This document shows positions 39,906 to 48,388 of a DNA stretch of 64,000 nucleotides, in pieces. This stretch comes from Geothrix edaphica (GTDB lineage Bacteria > Acidobacteriota > Holophagae > Holophagales > Holophagaceae): assembly GCF_030268045.1 (NCBI RefSeq), contig NZ_BSDC01000001.1, positions 1,550,001-1,614,000 on the forward strand. Direction: 5' to 3'. Position 1 is the first letter of the stretch, and every line of letters begins with the position of its first letter. The notes beneath the pieces were generated by a model. It was not told the origin of the DNA, did no database searches, and saw only the letters and a list, made by a program, of their open reading frames with translations. The translations under genes were made by a program, and so were the position numbers.

Positions 39906-40976
39906 ATGCGCGCCATGCTCGCGCTGGCCCTTGGCCTGTCCCTCCAGGCCCAGGACGAGCCCTACCCCGAGATGGGCCCCCTGCCCACCCGCAACATGTT
40001 CACGCTGCTTCAGGCCCCCATGACCTATCAGCCCCAGGCCCCGCGCCCCATCGGCCCCGGCCAGTGGCAGCTGACCCTCACCCATGTGCGAGCCAATGTG
40101 TTCGAGTTCTCGAACCTGATCAAGGACCATCCCCCAGCCTGGTTCCAGGGCCGCCACCGCATGGACCGCGCCTCGCTTGAGGCCCTGGCGGCCGAATACC
40201 CCACGGCGCCCTTCGTCTTCTACTTCGACGAGGAGATCGCCCGCACCACCCTCCAGGTCCGCCGGGGGCTCACCGAGCGCACGGACATCTGGATGGAGCT
40301 GCCTGTGGAGAGCCACGGCGGCGGCGACCTGGACGCACCCATCGAGACCTTCCACAAGGCCTTCGGCTTCGGCCAGTGGGGCCGCTCCGAGGTGGCCCGG
40401 AACCAAGCCGTGGTGGCCACCATCCGCTACGGACGGCTGGACTTCGTGCGAGAGGGCGCCCAGCCCACCCGCCTCCAGGATCCTCTCTTCGGCGTGGTCC
40501 ACCTGCTCCACCAGGATGCCTCCACGGGCCTGAGCGCCACCTTCACCGTGAAACCGCCCCTGGTCCGCACCTACAGCTCGTTCAAGTCCGGCTGGGATCT
40601 CGAAGGCGGGCTCAGCGGCTGGTGGCAGCCCTCGGCCACGCAGATCGTCTACGCGGGTGCCGCCTACACCCACCGGGGACGCGGCAATTCGGCCTACAAC
40701 CAGCTGGACTACACCTCGGACATCGGGGCCCACGTGACCTGGCAGGGGCGCCGCAACCGAATGGTCCAACCCTTTGTCCAGCTCTACTTCCTCAGCGGCT
40801 TCAGCACCCCCCAGCCCTTCGCCAAACTGCATGACGGCAGCCTCCAGCATGATGTGGGCCTCCACGTCTATCTGGATGCGAGGACCACGCTCACCTTCCG
40901 CTACGTGAACAACATCACCCACAACGAGAACACCGACGATGCTTCCTTCGCGGCGGGCCTCACCCACCGGTTCTGA
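39906..40976 (+). CDS. DUF3187 family outer-membrane protein
   Basis: 356 residues. A short signal peptide (MRAMLALALGLSLQA) is followed by PLPTRNMFTLLQAPMTYQPQAPRPIGPGQW, the DUF3187 opening. The rest is alternating aromatic beta strands and ends THRF, with a terminal phenylalanine as expected for an outer-membrane barrel sorted by BamA. The substrate is unknown. Monocistronic, about 130 nt downstream of a consensus-like promoter it shares with an HxlR regulator. Confidence 0.8.
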   Translation: MRAMLALALGLSLQAQDEPYPEMGPLPTRNMFTLLQAPMTYQPQAPRPIGPGQWQLTLTHVRANVFEFSNLIKDHPPAWFQGRHRMDRASLEALAAEYPTAPFVFYFDEEIARTTLQVRRGLTERTDIWMELPVESHGGGDLDAPIETFHKAFGFGQWGRSEVARNQAVVATIRYGRLDFVREGAQPTRLQDPLFGVVHLLHQDASTGLSATFTVKPPLVRTYSSFKSGWDLEGGLSGWWQPSATQIVYAGAAYTHRGRGNSAYNQLDYTSDIGAHVTWQGRRNRMVQPFVQLYFLSGFSTPQPFAKLHDGSLQHDVGLHVYLDARTTLTFRYVNNITHNENTDDASFAAGLTHRF

Positions 40977-40993
40977 CGGGTTTTCCGCCCCCT

Positions 40994-41599
40994 TCAGGGC
41001 CTGGAGCCGCCCTCCCCGGCGCCTTCGCGGGCCAGGATCCGCTCGATGCGCCGGTCCGGCACCAGCCAGATGAGGGCCACCACCCAATAGAGTGCGAAGC
41101 CGGCCCAGCGATTGGCGAAGGACAAAAGGATGGCAGAAGCATAGATCGCGATGGAGGCCTTCCCCTTGAAGTCCGCACCCACCGCAGCCTCCAGAAGCGA
41201 CCCCCGTCCGTGGTGGTGGATGAGGCACTGGCTCAGCAGGTAATAGGCCAGGGCGGCCATGAGCAGGACGAACCCGTAGAGGGCCACGGGTCGGGCCGCG
41301 AAGTTGTTGCTCCCCATCCAGGCCGTGGCGAACGGCACCAGGGAGAGCCAGAACAGCAGGTGCGTGTTGGCCCACAGGATCGGCCCGTTCACCTTCCTGG
41401 CCGCGTGGAGCATGTGGTGGTGGTTGTTCCAGTAGATGGCGATGTAGATGAAGCTCAGCGCATAGCCCACGAAGGTCGGCAGGAGGGGCCAGAGGGCCCC
41501 GAAGGCGTCGCCGCGAGGCGCCCGCAGTTCCAGCACCATGATCGTGATAATGATGGCCAGCACGCCGTCACTGAAGGCTTCCAGCCGGTTCTTGCCCAT
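40994..41599 (-). CDS. TMEM175-family (DUF1211) membrane protein, putative potassium channel
   Basis: 201 residues, six transmembrane segments. The diagnostic FSDGVLAIIITIMVLEL opens helix 1, the pore helix motif of bacterial TMEM175 channels (R/K then FSD). YIAIYWNNHHHMLHAARKV and NTHLLFWLSLVPF are also family-typical. It is expected to form tetrameric K+-selective channels. Convergent with the DUF3187 gene (17 nt between stops). Confidence 0.9.
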   Translation of the reverse strand: MGKNRLEAFSDGVLAIIITIMVLELRAPRGDAFGALWPLLPTFVGYALSFIYIAIYWNNHHHMLHAARKVNGPILWANTHLLFWLSLVPFATAWMGSNNFAARPVALYGFVLLMAALAYYLLSQCLIHHHGRGSLLEAAVGADFKGKASIAIYASAILLSFANRWAGFALYWVVALIWLVPDRRIERILAREGAGEGGSRP

Positions 41600-41645
41600 G
41601 CGTGACCTCGGATTCGCGATTGTTCCACAGCCCGAGGCCGATGGG

Positions 41646-42188
41646 TCAAGCCTTCAGGTGCTTTGCCGCCAGCCGCTGCAAGGTGCTGAAACCGCGGATG
41701 GTGCTCCGCACGCCGAGGGCCCGCTCGAAGACGGCATTGGAGAAGGTGGATTCGCTCTGCTTCACCTGACAGAGCCACCACACCTCGCGGCCGGTGGTTC
41801 GAAAGGCGTCCACCGCCGTGCCGAGGGTCTGGAGCTTCGTTTCCTGGGCCTCTGTGAGCGGCGCGGCGAGAAAAGCCACGTTCAAGGCCTTGGCGGCGGA
41901 CACCTCGACCTCACGGAAGGGGCAGCCCCCCACCAAGGCAGCCAATTCCGCCTCTCCGCGGAGAAGGACCGCCACCTCGTAGCCCAGGGCTGCCTTCAAG
42001 CCCGCTTCGATGCGTCTGGAAAGGGCCGCCTCGGTCTCCCGGCCAGTTTCGAAGATCAGGTTGCCACTGGCGATGAACGTTTCCACGCCCTGCAGACCGA
42101 AGCCCGCGAACAGCTCCCGCAGCCGTTCCATGGTGACCGTATGGCCACCGACATTGATGGCACGGAGGAAGGCGAAGGTTCGACTCAT
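41646..42188 (-). CDS. DUF1697 domain protein
   Basis: 180 residues. TFAFLRAINVGGHTVTMERLRELFAGFG and ETFIASGNLIFET are the DUF1697 signature; the C-terminal part contains the VWWLCQVKQSESTFSN region. The family has a ferredoxin-like repeat fold and no known role. The ATG at 42188 overlaps the stop of the upstream unknown gene by 4 nt (ATGA). Last gene of a four-gene minus-strand run. Confidence 0.88.
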   Translation of the reverse strand: MSRTFAFLRAINVGGHTVTMERLRELFAGFGLQGVETFIASGNLIFETGRETEAALSRRIEAGLKAALGYEVAVLLRGEAELAALVGGCPFREVEVSAAKALNVAFLAAPLTEAQETKLQTLGTAVDAFRTTGREVWWLCQVKQSESTFSNAVFERALGVRSTIRGFSTLQRLAAKHLKA

Positions 42189-43489
42189 GGCCGAGCCGCA
42201 GCCAGCGCCCGATCCGCCAGCCGCCCCAGATCCCCGCTGCCCTGGCTGTTGGCCAGGCTCTTGGCCAGGGCCGCCAGCATGGCCTCCTGCACCGGAGGCG
42301 GCAGGTCTGGCAGCAGGTCCGCGGCCGCCGCCACGGCGAACACCTGGTGGGCATGGTTGAAGGTGGGATCGTTCTGGGCCGCGGCCTCGGCCAGGGCCCC
42401 CAGGGCGGCCTCCGCGCGACCGGCCTTCGCCAGGCCGCCGGCCTGGGCCATGGCCAGGGCCGGCTCCGCATCCAGCACCGCATCCGTCAGGGCCGCGGCG
42501 TCTGGCTCGCCGATCCTGGCAGCCTGCACCCGCTCCTCCGGCTCGTCCGTGGGGAAGAGGTTCACCAGGGCCGCGGCCTGGCACCACGGCCGGGGATCCG
42601 CTGGGCGAGTGCGGGCCAGGGTGGCCAGGTACACAAAGGTCCAGGCGGTCTTGCCCTCCAGGTCGCGGCGGGCATCCAGCTGCTTCTCCGAGGCGGCCAG
42701 CACCAGGGCCGCCAGGGAGTCCCCAGCCCCCTGCCCGGCTTTCAGGCGCGCCGTGAGCTGGTCCAACAGGGCCACCAGCCCCAGGTCACACATCTCCCGC
42801 ACCTGGGAAGCCCAGTCCGCCGGCCCGAGGGCCGCCGGCGCCCAGGGCACGGCCACCTCGGCGGTCCCCAGACGCTTGGCGGCACGACGTGCCCAGAAGG
42901 TGTCCTCCGGCGAGGCCGCCACCCAGGCCGTGAGGCCGAGCAGGCGCCGGCCGGTGGCCCTGGGCCGATCCAGCCGCTCGTGGAGGTCGGCCAGGTGATC
43001 GCACAGCACGGCCTTGTGGCCCACGTTGGCCATGTCGGTTTCCGTGAGCTGCCCGAGACGCTGGAAGTCCGCGGCCTCTGGCAGCTCGAAGCCCTGGGCC
43101 TCCGCGTAGGCCAGGCCGGGCCGGCGGGACTGGATGAACGACTCCAGGTTCCGCCACTGGCCGCTGCCCTTGGCCGCCAGGACCTGGGCCAGGGCCGGCG
43201 CGGCCCGGCGCCCCTCGTGGGCCGCCATGTGCAGTTGGGTGGCCAGGGCGCGATGGAAGCTGGCCTCGCCCAGCAGCGGCTGCAGCCGCAGCACCGCCCG
43301 CAGACCCGGGATGCCATGGGGCAGATGAGGCAGATAGGCCTCCCAGTCGATGCGGGGGATGAGGGTTTTGACCGCCTCCCGCAGCCCATCGCGCAGGCCG
43401 TCAGGCTCGGCAAGCTGGGCCGCGAAGGCCTCGAAGAAGCGCTCCGAGGGCGCTTCCAGCTCCTGCGGCCAGCGGGCTTCCACGGTCAT
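42185..43489 (-). CDS. Large helical protein of unknown function
   Basis: 434 residues, alanine- and leucine-rich and almost entirely helical. No motif I can place with confidence. GIPGLRAVLRLQPLLGEASFHRALATQLHMAAHEGRR and GHKAVLCDHLADLHERL contain several histidines that could bind metal, faintly like questin-oxidase-type proteins. The ATG at 43489 follows GGAGGGC and overlaps the upstream stop by 4 nt; its own stop overlaps the DUF1697 start by 4 nt. It is therefore the middle of a translationally coupled run. Confidence 0.7.
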   Translation of the reverse strand: MTVEARWPQELEAPSERFFEAFAAQLAEPDGLRDGLREAVKTLIPRIDWEAYLPHLPHGIPGLRAVLRLQPLLGEASFHRALATQLHMAAHEGRRAAPALAQVLAAKGSGQWRNLESFIQSRRPGLAYAEAQGFELPEAADFQRLGQLTETDMANVGHKAVLCDHLADLHERLDRPRATGRRLLGLTAWVAASPEDTFWARRAAKRLGTAEVAVPWAPAALGPADWASQVREMCDLGLVALLDQLTARLKAGQGAGDSLAALVLAASEKQLDARRDLEGKTAWTFVYLATLARTRPADPRPWCQAAALVNLFPTDEPEERVQAARIGEPDAAALTDAVLDAEPALAMAQAGGLAKAGRAEAALGALAEAAAQNDPTFNHAHQVFAVAAAADLLPDLPPPVQEAMLAALAKSLANSQGSGDLGRLADRALAAARP

Positions 43490-44109
43490 GCGCCCTCCAG
43501 CGGCAGATTCCATGCAGCGGCCACGAGTCGGGCCCAGTGGTGGTTCCAGGCCCGCTTCCACACAAGGCCGTCCTCCTTCATGTCGGCGGCTTCGAGCCGC
43601 CGGCGGAGGTCGGCCCTCAGCGCCTCGGCCGCAGGCCCCAGGGCCGTTTCGGCCAGGGCCAGCAGGGCCGTGCGGGCCTCCCGCTCCCGGTCATGGTGGG
43701 TCAGATAGCCGGCGGATTCCGGCGAAGGCGCCTGGGCCCGCAGGCGCTGCCAGGCTTCAAACGCGGCCCTCGCCGCCGGGTCGTCCTGCAGGGGCGCCTT
43801 CACCTGGGCCCAGCCCTTGCCGGCATCCAGCTCGGGGCCCGCCCGGACCAGGGCCTCGCGCAGCTTCACGGCCTTGGCGACGTCCCGGTCGAGGTGCTTG
43901 AGGGCCACGAAGGTGCGTGGTTTCTCGCGCTTCTCGCGGCGGTCGAAGAAGGCATTGAGGGCCGACACCACCAGGTCCATGGGGACGCCGTCCGCCTCCC
44001 AGGCCAGCACCTGCCGGTAGTCGTCGGTGCTGAGCAGGCCCGCGCGACCCCAGGCCCGGAAGGCCCACTCGCGTTCCAGCCAGTCCTTCTCCTCGCGGGA
44101 ATAGGTCAT
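43486..44109 (-). CDS. Conserved-looking helical protein of unknown function
   Basis: 207 residues, highly charged and helical: YSREEKDWLEREWAFRAWGR at the start, then an aspartate/glutamate/lysine-rich middle. No transmembrane segment or signal peptide, so cytoplasmic. The ATG at 44109 shares its A with the TGA of the upstream lipoprotein gene (TGATG); a TTG one codon earlier is less likely. I do not recognise a family. Confidence 0.65.
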   Translation of the reverse strand: MTYSREEKDWLEREWAFRAWGRAGLLSTDDYRQVLAWEADGVPMDLVVSALNAFFDRREKREKPRTFVALKHLDRDVAKAVKLREALVRAGPELDAGKGWAQVKAPLQDDPAARAAFEAWQRLRAQAPSPESAGYLTHHDREREARTALLALAETALGPAAEALRADLRRRLEAADMKEDGLVWKRAWNHHWARLVAAAWNLPLEGA

Positions 44110-44450
44110 CAACGCGCAGCCGGAGCTTCAGGCACCAGCCAGGTGCCGTCCTTCAGATGCAGGGCCCCGTTCTCCCAGGCCAGGACCTCCTCGGGGACGA
44201 TCTTGGCCTTGGCGAAGCCCCGCAGCCGGAAGGAGCCCGACCCCAGGGAGTGGCCCTGGCGATCCCAGACCTCCAGCTGCCAGAGGGTGCTCTGATGGCC
44301 GCCGACCTTGAGGAAGAGCCCGTCCTTGGCCTCGGCGCACCACATGGCCTCGGGGGGGACGGAGGCCGGGCGGGAGGGGATGCCCCGGCAGGCCACCAGG
44401 CCCGCCGCGAGGAAGGTTGTCATCACCAGGATCGTCCAGGGTCGCGTCAT
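44109..44450 (-). CDS. Small lipoprotein
   Basis: 113 residues with a lipoprotein signal peptide: MTRPW, hydrophobic core, lipobox GLVAC (C21). The mature part is about 90 residues, beta-rich (WQLEVWDRQGHSLGSGSFRLRGF), with no recognised family. First gene of the run to 41646, coupled by TGATG to the next. Divergent from map, 46 nt away. Confidence 0.7.
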   Translation of the reverse strand: MTRPWTILVMTTFLAAGLVACRGIPSRPASVPPEAMWCAEAKDGLFLKVGGHQSTLWQLEVWDRQGHSLGSGSFRLRGFAKAKIVPEEVLAWENGALHLKDGTWLVPEAPAAR

Positions 44451-44496
44451 ACCGACATTCTACCGTCGACCCGCTAGACTGGGGATCGAGGGCAAG

Positions 44497-45294
44497 ATGG
44501 TCCTGATCCGAGAGCAGATCCGCTACAAGAGCCGCAAGGAGATCGAGAAGCTCCGCGAGGCGGGCCGCGTGGCCGCCAACGCCCTGCGCCTGGCCGCCCG
44601 GGCCGCCAAGCCCGGCGTGAGCCTGCTGGAGATCGACCGGATCGCCGAGGCCTACATCCGCCAGCAGGGGGCCTCCCCCAGCTTCAAGGGCTACCACGGC
44701 TTCCCCGCCACCCTCTGCACCTCCGTGAACGACAAAGTGGTGCACGGCATCCCCTCCAAATACGTGCTCCAGGAGGGCGACATCATCGCCATCGACTGCG
44801 GCGCCAAGCTCGACGGCTACCATGGCGACACCTGCCTGACCGTGGGCGTGGGCAAGATCAGCGACGAGGCCCGCCGCCTCATCCAGACGGCCCAGCTGGC
44901 CATGTTCGTGGGGATCGAGCACTGCCGTCCCGGCGAGCGCCTGGGCGACATGGCCACCGCCGTGCAGACCTTCGCCGAGGAACGCGGTTATTCCGTGGTG
45001 CGCGAGTACATCGGCCATGGCCTGGGCCGCGACCTGCACGAGGATCCCCAGGTGGTCTTCGCGGACCAGCGGCCGGGCACCGGCTTCCGCATGGAGCCGG
45101 GGATGACCATCACCATCGAGCCCATCCTCAACATCGGCAGCCACAGGTGCCTGGTGGAACCCGATGGCTGGACCGTCCGCACACGCGACGGCCAGCTCTC
45201 CGCCCAGTTCGAGCACGACATCGCCATCACCAAGGACGGCCCGGAGATCCTGAGCATTCCCGATCCTGAATTCGAGCTGGAGGACGGGCTGTAG
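44497..45294 (+). CDS. map: Methionine aminopeptidase type I
   Basis: Removes the initiator methionine. 265 residues, type Ia. Metal ligands are in DCGAKLDGYHGDT (two aspartates), GHGLGRDLHEDP (histidine), ITIEPI (glutamate) and SAQFEHD (glutamate). The YKSRKEIEKLREAGRVAAN opening is typical. The ATG at 44497 has only a weak AGGGC site. Its stop is followed 5 nt later by an intergenic repeat and then a terminator hairpin. It is not in the usual secY-map-infA context. Confidence 0.96.
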   Translation: MVLIREQIRYKSRKEIEKLREAGRVAANALRLAARAAKPGVSLLEIDRIAEAYIRQQGASPSFKGYHGFPATLCTSVNDKVVHGIPSKYVLQEGDIIAIDCGAKLDGYHGDTCLTVGVGKISDEARRLIQTAQLAMFVGIEHCRPGERLGDMATAVQTFAEERGYSVVREYIGHGLGRDLHEDPQVVFADQRPGTGFRMEPGMTITIEPILNIGSHRCLVEPDGWTVRTRDGQLSAQFEHDIAITKDGPEILSIPDPEFELEDGL

Positions 45295-45299
45295 TAGTC

Positions 45300-45330
45300 G
45301 GCTGTCAGCCCTCAGCTGTCAGCTCTCAGG
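45300..45330. repeat. TCAGCTGTCAGC-type intergenic repeat, copy C
   Basis: Reads GGCTGTCAGCCCTCAGCTGT and continues CAGCTCTCAGG: three diverged units. It starts 6 nt after the map stop and sits just before the terminator hairpin. Compare copies at 1928-1957 and 27580-27603. Confidence 0.65.
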
Positions 45331-45355
45331 CGCGTGAGCTGCGCTCGCGCGCCTA

Positions 45356-45379
45356 CGAAAAACGCGGACGCGTTTTTCG
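45356..45379. terminator. Bidirectional intrinsic terminator
   Basis: CGAAAAACGCG (45356-45366), a 2-nt gap, and CGCGTTTTTCG (45369-45379): a perfect 11-bp stem with an A5 and a T5 run, so it works in both directions. It lies between convergent map and the thioesterase gene (ends 45382). Confidence 0.75.
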
Positions 45380-45381
45380 CG

Positions 45382-45885
45382 CTACACCTTCGCCCATCTC
45401 CTGATCGCCTCGGGCAGTTCGGGTTGCGGTCCGTCGTACTCCATCAGGTGGAGCACCTCGGCCATGGGGACGTTGCCAGCCTTCCCTCGGAAGAGGGCCT
45501 TCACGATGCCTTCGGCGGCCAGGTCACCGCCCCGCTTCAGGAACCGCTGCTCCAGGAAGACCCACTTGTCATCCCAGCCCAGCAGCCGCGTGTGCAGCTC
45601 GTAGGACTCGAAGGGATCGAGGCTGCGGCGATAGCGCATGGTGATGGCCCCAACGAGGGGCTGCCAGCGGTTCCGCAGCATGGCCTTGCCGAGCCTGGTG
45701 CGGAAGCTGAGGTCGAAGCGGCCCAGGTCCATGATGCTGAGGAAGCGGCCGTTGTTCATGTGGACGTTCACGTCCAGGTCGTTGGGCCAGACGCGGAAGC
45801 GGAGCACCGACGTTCCCAACGGCTCCAGCCCTGGCCGGAACCAGAGGGTGAGGCCTTTCCAGAGGGTGCGGAAGAACAGAACCAT
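45382..45885 (-). CDS. Acyl-CoA thioesterase family protein (hotdog fold, THEM6-like)
   Basis: 167 residues. A hydrophobic N terminus is followed by WPNDLDVNVHMNNGRFLSIMDLGR, the hotdog-fold active-site region of 4-hydroxybenzoyl-CoA-thioesterase relatives (D-x-N-x-HMNN). Then RYRRSLDPFESYELHTRLLGWDDKW. The substrate is unknown. Single gene: a terminator lies after its stop and it is divergent from ispE, 38 nt away. Confidence 0.85.
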   Translation of the reverse strand: MVLFFRTLWKGLTLWFRPGLEPLGTSVLRFRVWPNDLDVNVHMNNGRFLSIMDLGRFDLSFRTRLGKAMLRNRWQPLVGAITMRYRRSLDPFESYELHTRLLGWDDKWVFLEQRFLKRGGDLAAEGIVKALFRGKAGNVPMAEVLHLMEYDGPQPELPEAIRRWAKV

Positions 45886-45923
45886 CCCCTGAGCCTAGCG
45901 GATGGTTGCGCTACCTTGGAGCC

Positions 45924-46757
45924 ATGGAATTCACAGTCCAGGCTCCCGCCAAGCTCAACCGCTTCCTCGCCGTGCTCGGCCGGCGGGCGGATGGCTTCCA
46001 CGAGCTGGAGCTGGTCACCACCGTGCTGGAAGGTGTGTTGGACCTGACGGATACGCTGGAGGGCGAACCTGCCTCCGCGCTGTCCCTCGCCATCTCCGGT
46101 CCCACCGGTGCGGGTCTCGTGGCCGACGCATCCAACCTGGTGATCAAGGCCTGGCGTCTGCTGGAGGAGGCCGCGAAACGGCCCCTGCCCGCGCACCTGC
46201 ACCTGGAGAAGCGCATCCCCCACGGCGCGGGTCTCGGTGGCGGCAGCAGCGATGCCGCGGCGGCCCTGCGTCTGGGCAACCGGATGTTCGACCTGGGCCT
46301 GGGCGAGGACAAGCTGCTGGGCCTGGCGGCCCGTCTGGGCAGCGATGTGCCCTTGTTCCTCCTGGGCGGGACCGTGCTGGGGCTGGGCCGCGGCGAGCGG
46401 GTGTTCCCCCTCCGGCCGGTGCCCCTGGAACCCATCCTGCTCGTCCATCCCGGCCTGCACTTGAGCACGCCCAGCGTGTACCGCGCCCTCCAGGACGTGG
46501 GCTACCCCTTCCCCGAGGCCCTGGCCTCCCAGCCCGGAGGCGCCGCGCCACCCTGGCGCAACGACCTCACGGGCGCGGCGCTGTGGGTGTGCCCGCCGCT
46601 GGCCGAGGTGCGCGACGCCCTGCGCGACAGCGGCGGCGAGCCCCTGCTCTGCGGCTCGGGGAGTTGCTGGGCGGCGCGCTACGCTTCGGTCCAGGCCCGG
46701 GACATGGCGGCGGAACAGCTGTCCGGTCACTCTGGATGGGGCGTCTGGCACGTGTAA
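45924..46757 (+). CDS. ispE: 4-diphosphocytidyl-2-C-methyl-D-erythritol kinase
   Basis: GHMP kinase of the MEP isoprenoid pathway, 277 residues. PAKLNRFLAVLGRRADGFHELE is the substrate-binding opening; PHGAGLGGGSSDAAAAL is the ATP-binding loop; SGSGS-like LLCGSGSCWAARY closes the active site. The ATG at 45924 is preferred over a TTG six codons upstream. The flavodoxin-UbiA fusion follows 33 nt later on the same strand. Genome-wide the pathway also needs IspH, which in this window is a UbiA fusion. Confidence 0.95.
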   Translation: MEFTVQAPAKLNRFLAVLGRRADGFHELELVTTVLEGVLDLTDTLEGEPASALSLAISGPTGAGLVADASNLVIKAWRLLEEAAKRPLPAHLHLEKRIPHGAGLGGGSSDAAAALRLGNRMFDLGLGEDKLLGLAARLGSDVPLFLLGGTVLGLGRGERVFPLRPVPLEPILLVHPGLHLSTPSVYRALQDVGYPFPEALASQPGGAAPPWRNDLTGAALWVCPPLAEVRDALRDSGGEPLLCGSGSCWAARYASVQARDMAAEQLSGHSGWGVWHV

Positions 46758-46790
46758 GATGTCCGTTCTCGACCTGGGCGGAGGGCGTGC

Positions 46791-48329
46791 ATGGACGATT
46801 CCAGGGAAGGCCGGCCCCGCAAGATCCTGGTGATCCTGGGCCACCCCCGCCGGGAGAGCTTCTGCGGCGCCCTGGCCGGGGCCTACCTCGAGGGCGCCGG
46901 AAGCGCGGGCCACCAGGCCCGGCGGCTGGATCTGGCGGACCTCGCCTTCGACCCGGATGTCCGGATGCCCTCGCCCCGGGACCAGGGCCTGGAACCGGAC
47001 CTGGCCCGGGCGCAGGCACTGATCCTCTGGGCGGATCATCTGGTCTTCGTCTACCCCGCCTGGTGGGGCACCCTGCCCGCCCTGCTCAAGGGATTCCTCG
47101 ATCGGGTGCTCACCCCAGGCTTCGCCTTCGCAGCGGACGAGGCGGACCCCTCGGCCTGGGCCAAGCTTCTGAAGGGCCGCTCGGCCCACCTGCTGGTGAC
47201 CATGGACACCCCGCCCTGGGTGTACCGGTTCGTCTACCGCCAGCCCGGCCACCAGGCCATGCGCCGGGCGACGCTGGGCTTCTGCGGCATCGGGCCCACC
47301 TTCATCTCCACCTTCGGGCCCGTGCTGTCCTCTTCGCCGGAGCAGCGGGCCGGGTGGCTGGAGGGTGTCCGGAGGGAGCCGCTCCGGCTCGCGGACCGGC
47401 TTCGCCGGGACGCAGTCCGGCGGCGTGCCGGGGCCTGGCTGAGGCTGCTCCGGCTGCAGTTCTACCCCATGGCCTGGGTGGCTTACACCATCGGCGCACT
47501 GCTGGCCTGGCGCCACGGGGGGACCTTCTCGCCGCAGGTCTACTGGCTCGGCTACCTCTGCCTCTTCCTGATGGAGGCGCTGACGGTCCTCAGCAACGAG
47601 TGGTTCGATCAGGGCACGGACCGGCTCAACCATCATGCAGGCCCCTTCAACGGCGGCAGCCGGGTGCTGGTCGAGGGGGAACTGGCCCCCGGCAGTGTCC
47701 GGCGGGCGATGCTCGGCCTGACCCTGCTGCTGGGCCTGGCCCTGGCGGTGCTCGCCGCCCTGCCCGGCCCCGCCGGACCCGGCCCGATGGCCATGCTCGC
47801 CCTGGCGGTGCTGGCGGTGGGCTATACCGCCCCGCCCCTGAAGCTCAGCTACCGCGGCCTGGGCGAGCTCGATGTGGGTCTCACCCATAGCTTCGCGGCG
47901 ATCCTCTGCGGCGGGCTCCTCCAGTCCGGCGTCTGGCGGGACCCGCACCTCTGGCTCATCGGGGCGCCGCTCTTCTTCGCCACCGTCGCGGCCATCACCC
48001 TGTCGGCCCTGCCGGACCACGAGGCCGACCGGATGGTGGCCAAGCGGACCCTGGCGGTCCTCCTGGGCCGCCGGGGGGCGGCGCTGACGGCCCTGGGTTT
48101 CGTGGCCGTCGCCGCCATCTGCGGTGTGGTCTGGCAGCAGCGTGGCCTCTTCGGCGGGCGGAGCGGACTCGCCGTCTTCCTGGCCATCCCCCACGGCCTC
48201 CTGCTGGTCCGGGCCATCTGGCGCTACCTGCGCCGGGGCGCGCCCTGCGAGCGGATCAACGGGATCATGGTCCTGGCCCTGACCTACCTCCTGTGGTTCG
48301 GGATCATCCCCCTGGCCGGCCTGTCTTGA
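46791..48329 (+). CDS. NAD(P)H-quinone oxidoreductase (flavodoxin fold) fused to a UbiA prenyltransferase
   Basis: 512 residues. Residues 10-200 are a flavodoxin-like NQO/KefF-type domain: KILVILGHPRRESFCGAL (FMN/FAD phosphate site) and VYPAWWGTLPALLKGFLDRV with the usual aromatic stretch. Residues about 215-512 are a polytopic UbiA/MenA-type prenyltransferase: first Asp motif NEWFDQGTDRLN (269-280) and GPFNGGSRVL, second motif LPDHEADRMVAKRTL (407-421). Both motifs are intact, so prenyl transfer should be active. The product may be a quinone that the N-terminal domain reduces; this is inference. The ribosome site CGGAGGG is good. Confidence 0.92.
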   Translation: MDDSREGRPRKILVILGHPRRESFCGALAGAYLEGAGSAGHQARRLDLADLAFDPDVRMPSPRDQGLEPDLARAQALILWADHLVFVYPAWWGTLPALLKGFLDRVLTPGFAFAADEADPSAWAKLLKGRSAHLLVTMDTPPWVYRFVYRQPGHQAMRRATLGFCGIGPTFISTFGPVLSSSPEQRAGWLEGVRREPLRLADRLRRDAVRRRAGAWLRLLRLQFYPMAWVAYTIGALLAWRHGGTFSPQVYWLGYLCLFLMEALTVLSNEWFDQGTDRLNHHAGPFNGGSRVLVEGELAPGSVRRAMLGLTLLLGLALAVLAALPGPAGPGPMAMLALAVLAVGYTAPPLKLSYRGLGELDVGLTHSFAAILCGGLLQSGVWRDPHLWLIGAPLFFATVAAITLSALPDHEADRMVAKRTLAVLLGRRGAALTALGFVAVAAICGVVWQQRGLFGGRSGLAVFLAIPHGLLLVRAIWRYLRRGAPCERINGIMVLALTYLLWFGIIPLAGLS

Positions 48330-48388
48330 GCACCTCCCTGTGCCCACAGAGATCGAACCCGGGCATGATGGTCTCTCCGGAGGTATTC

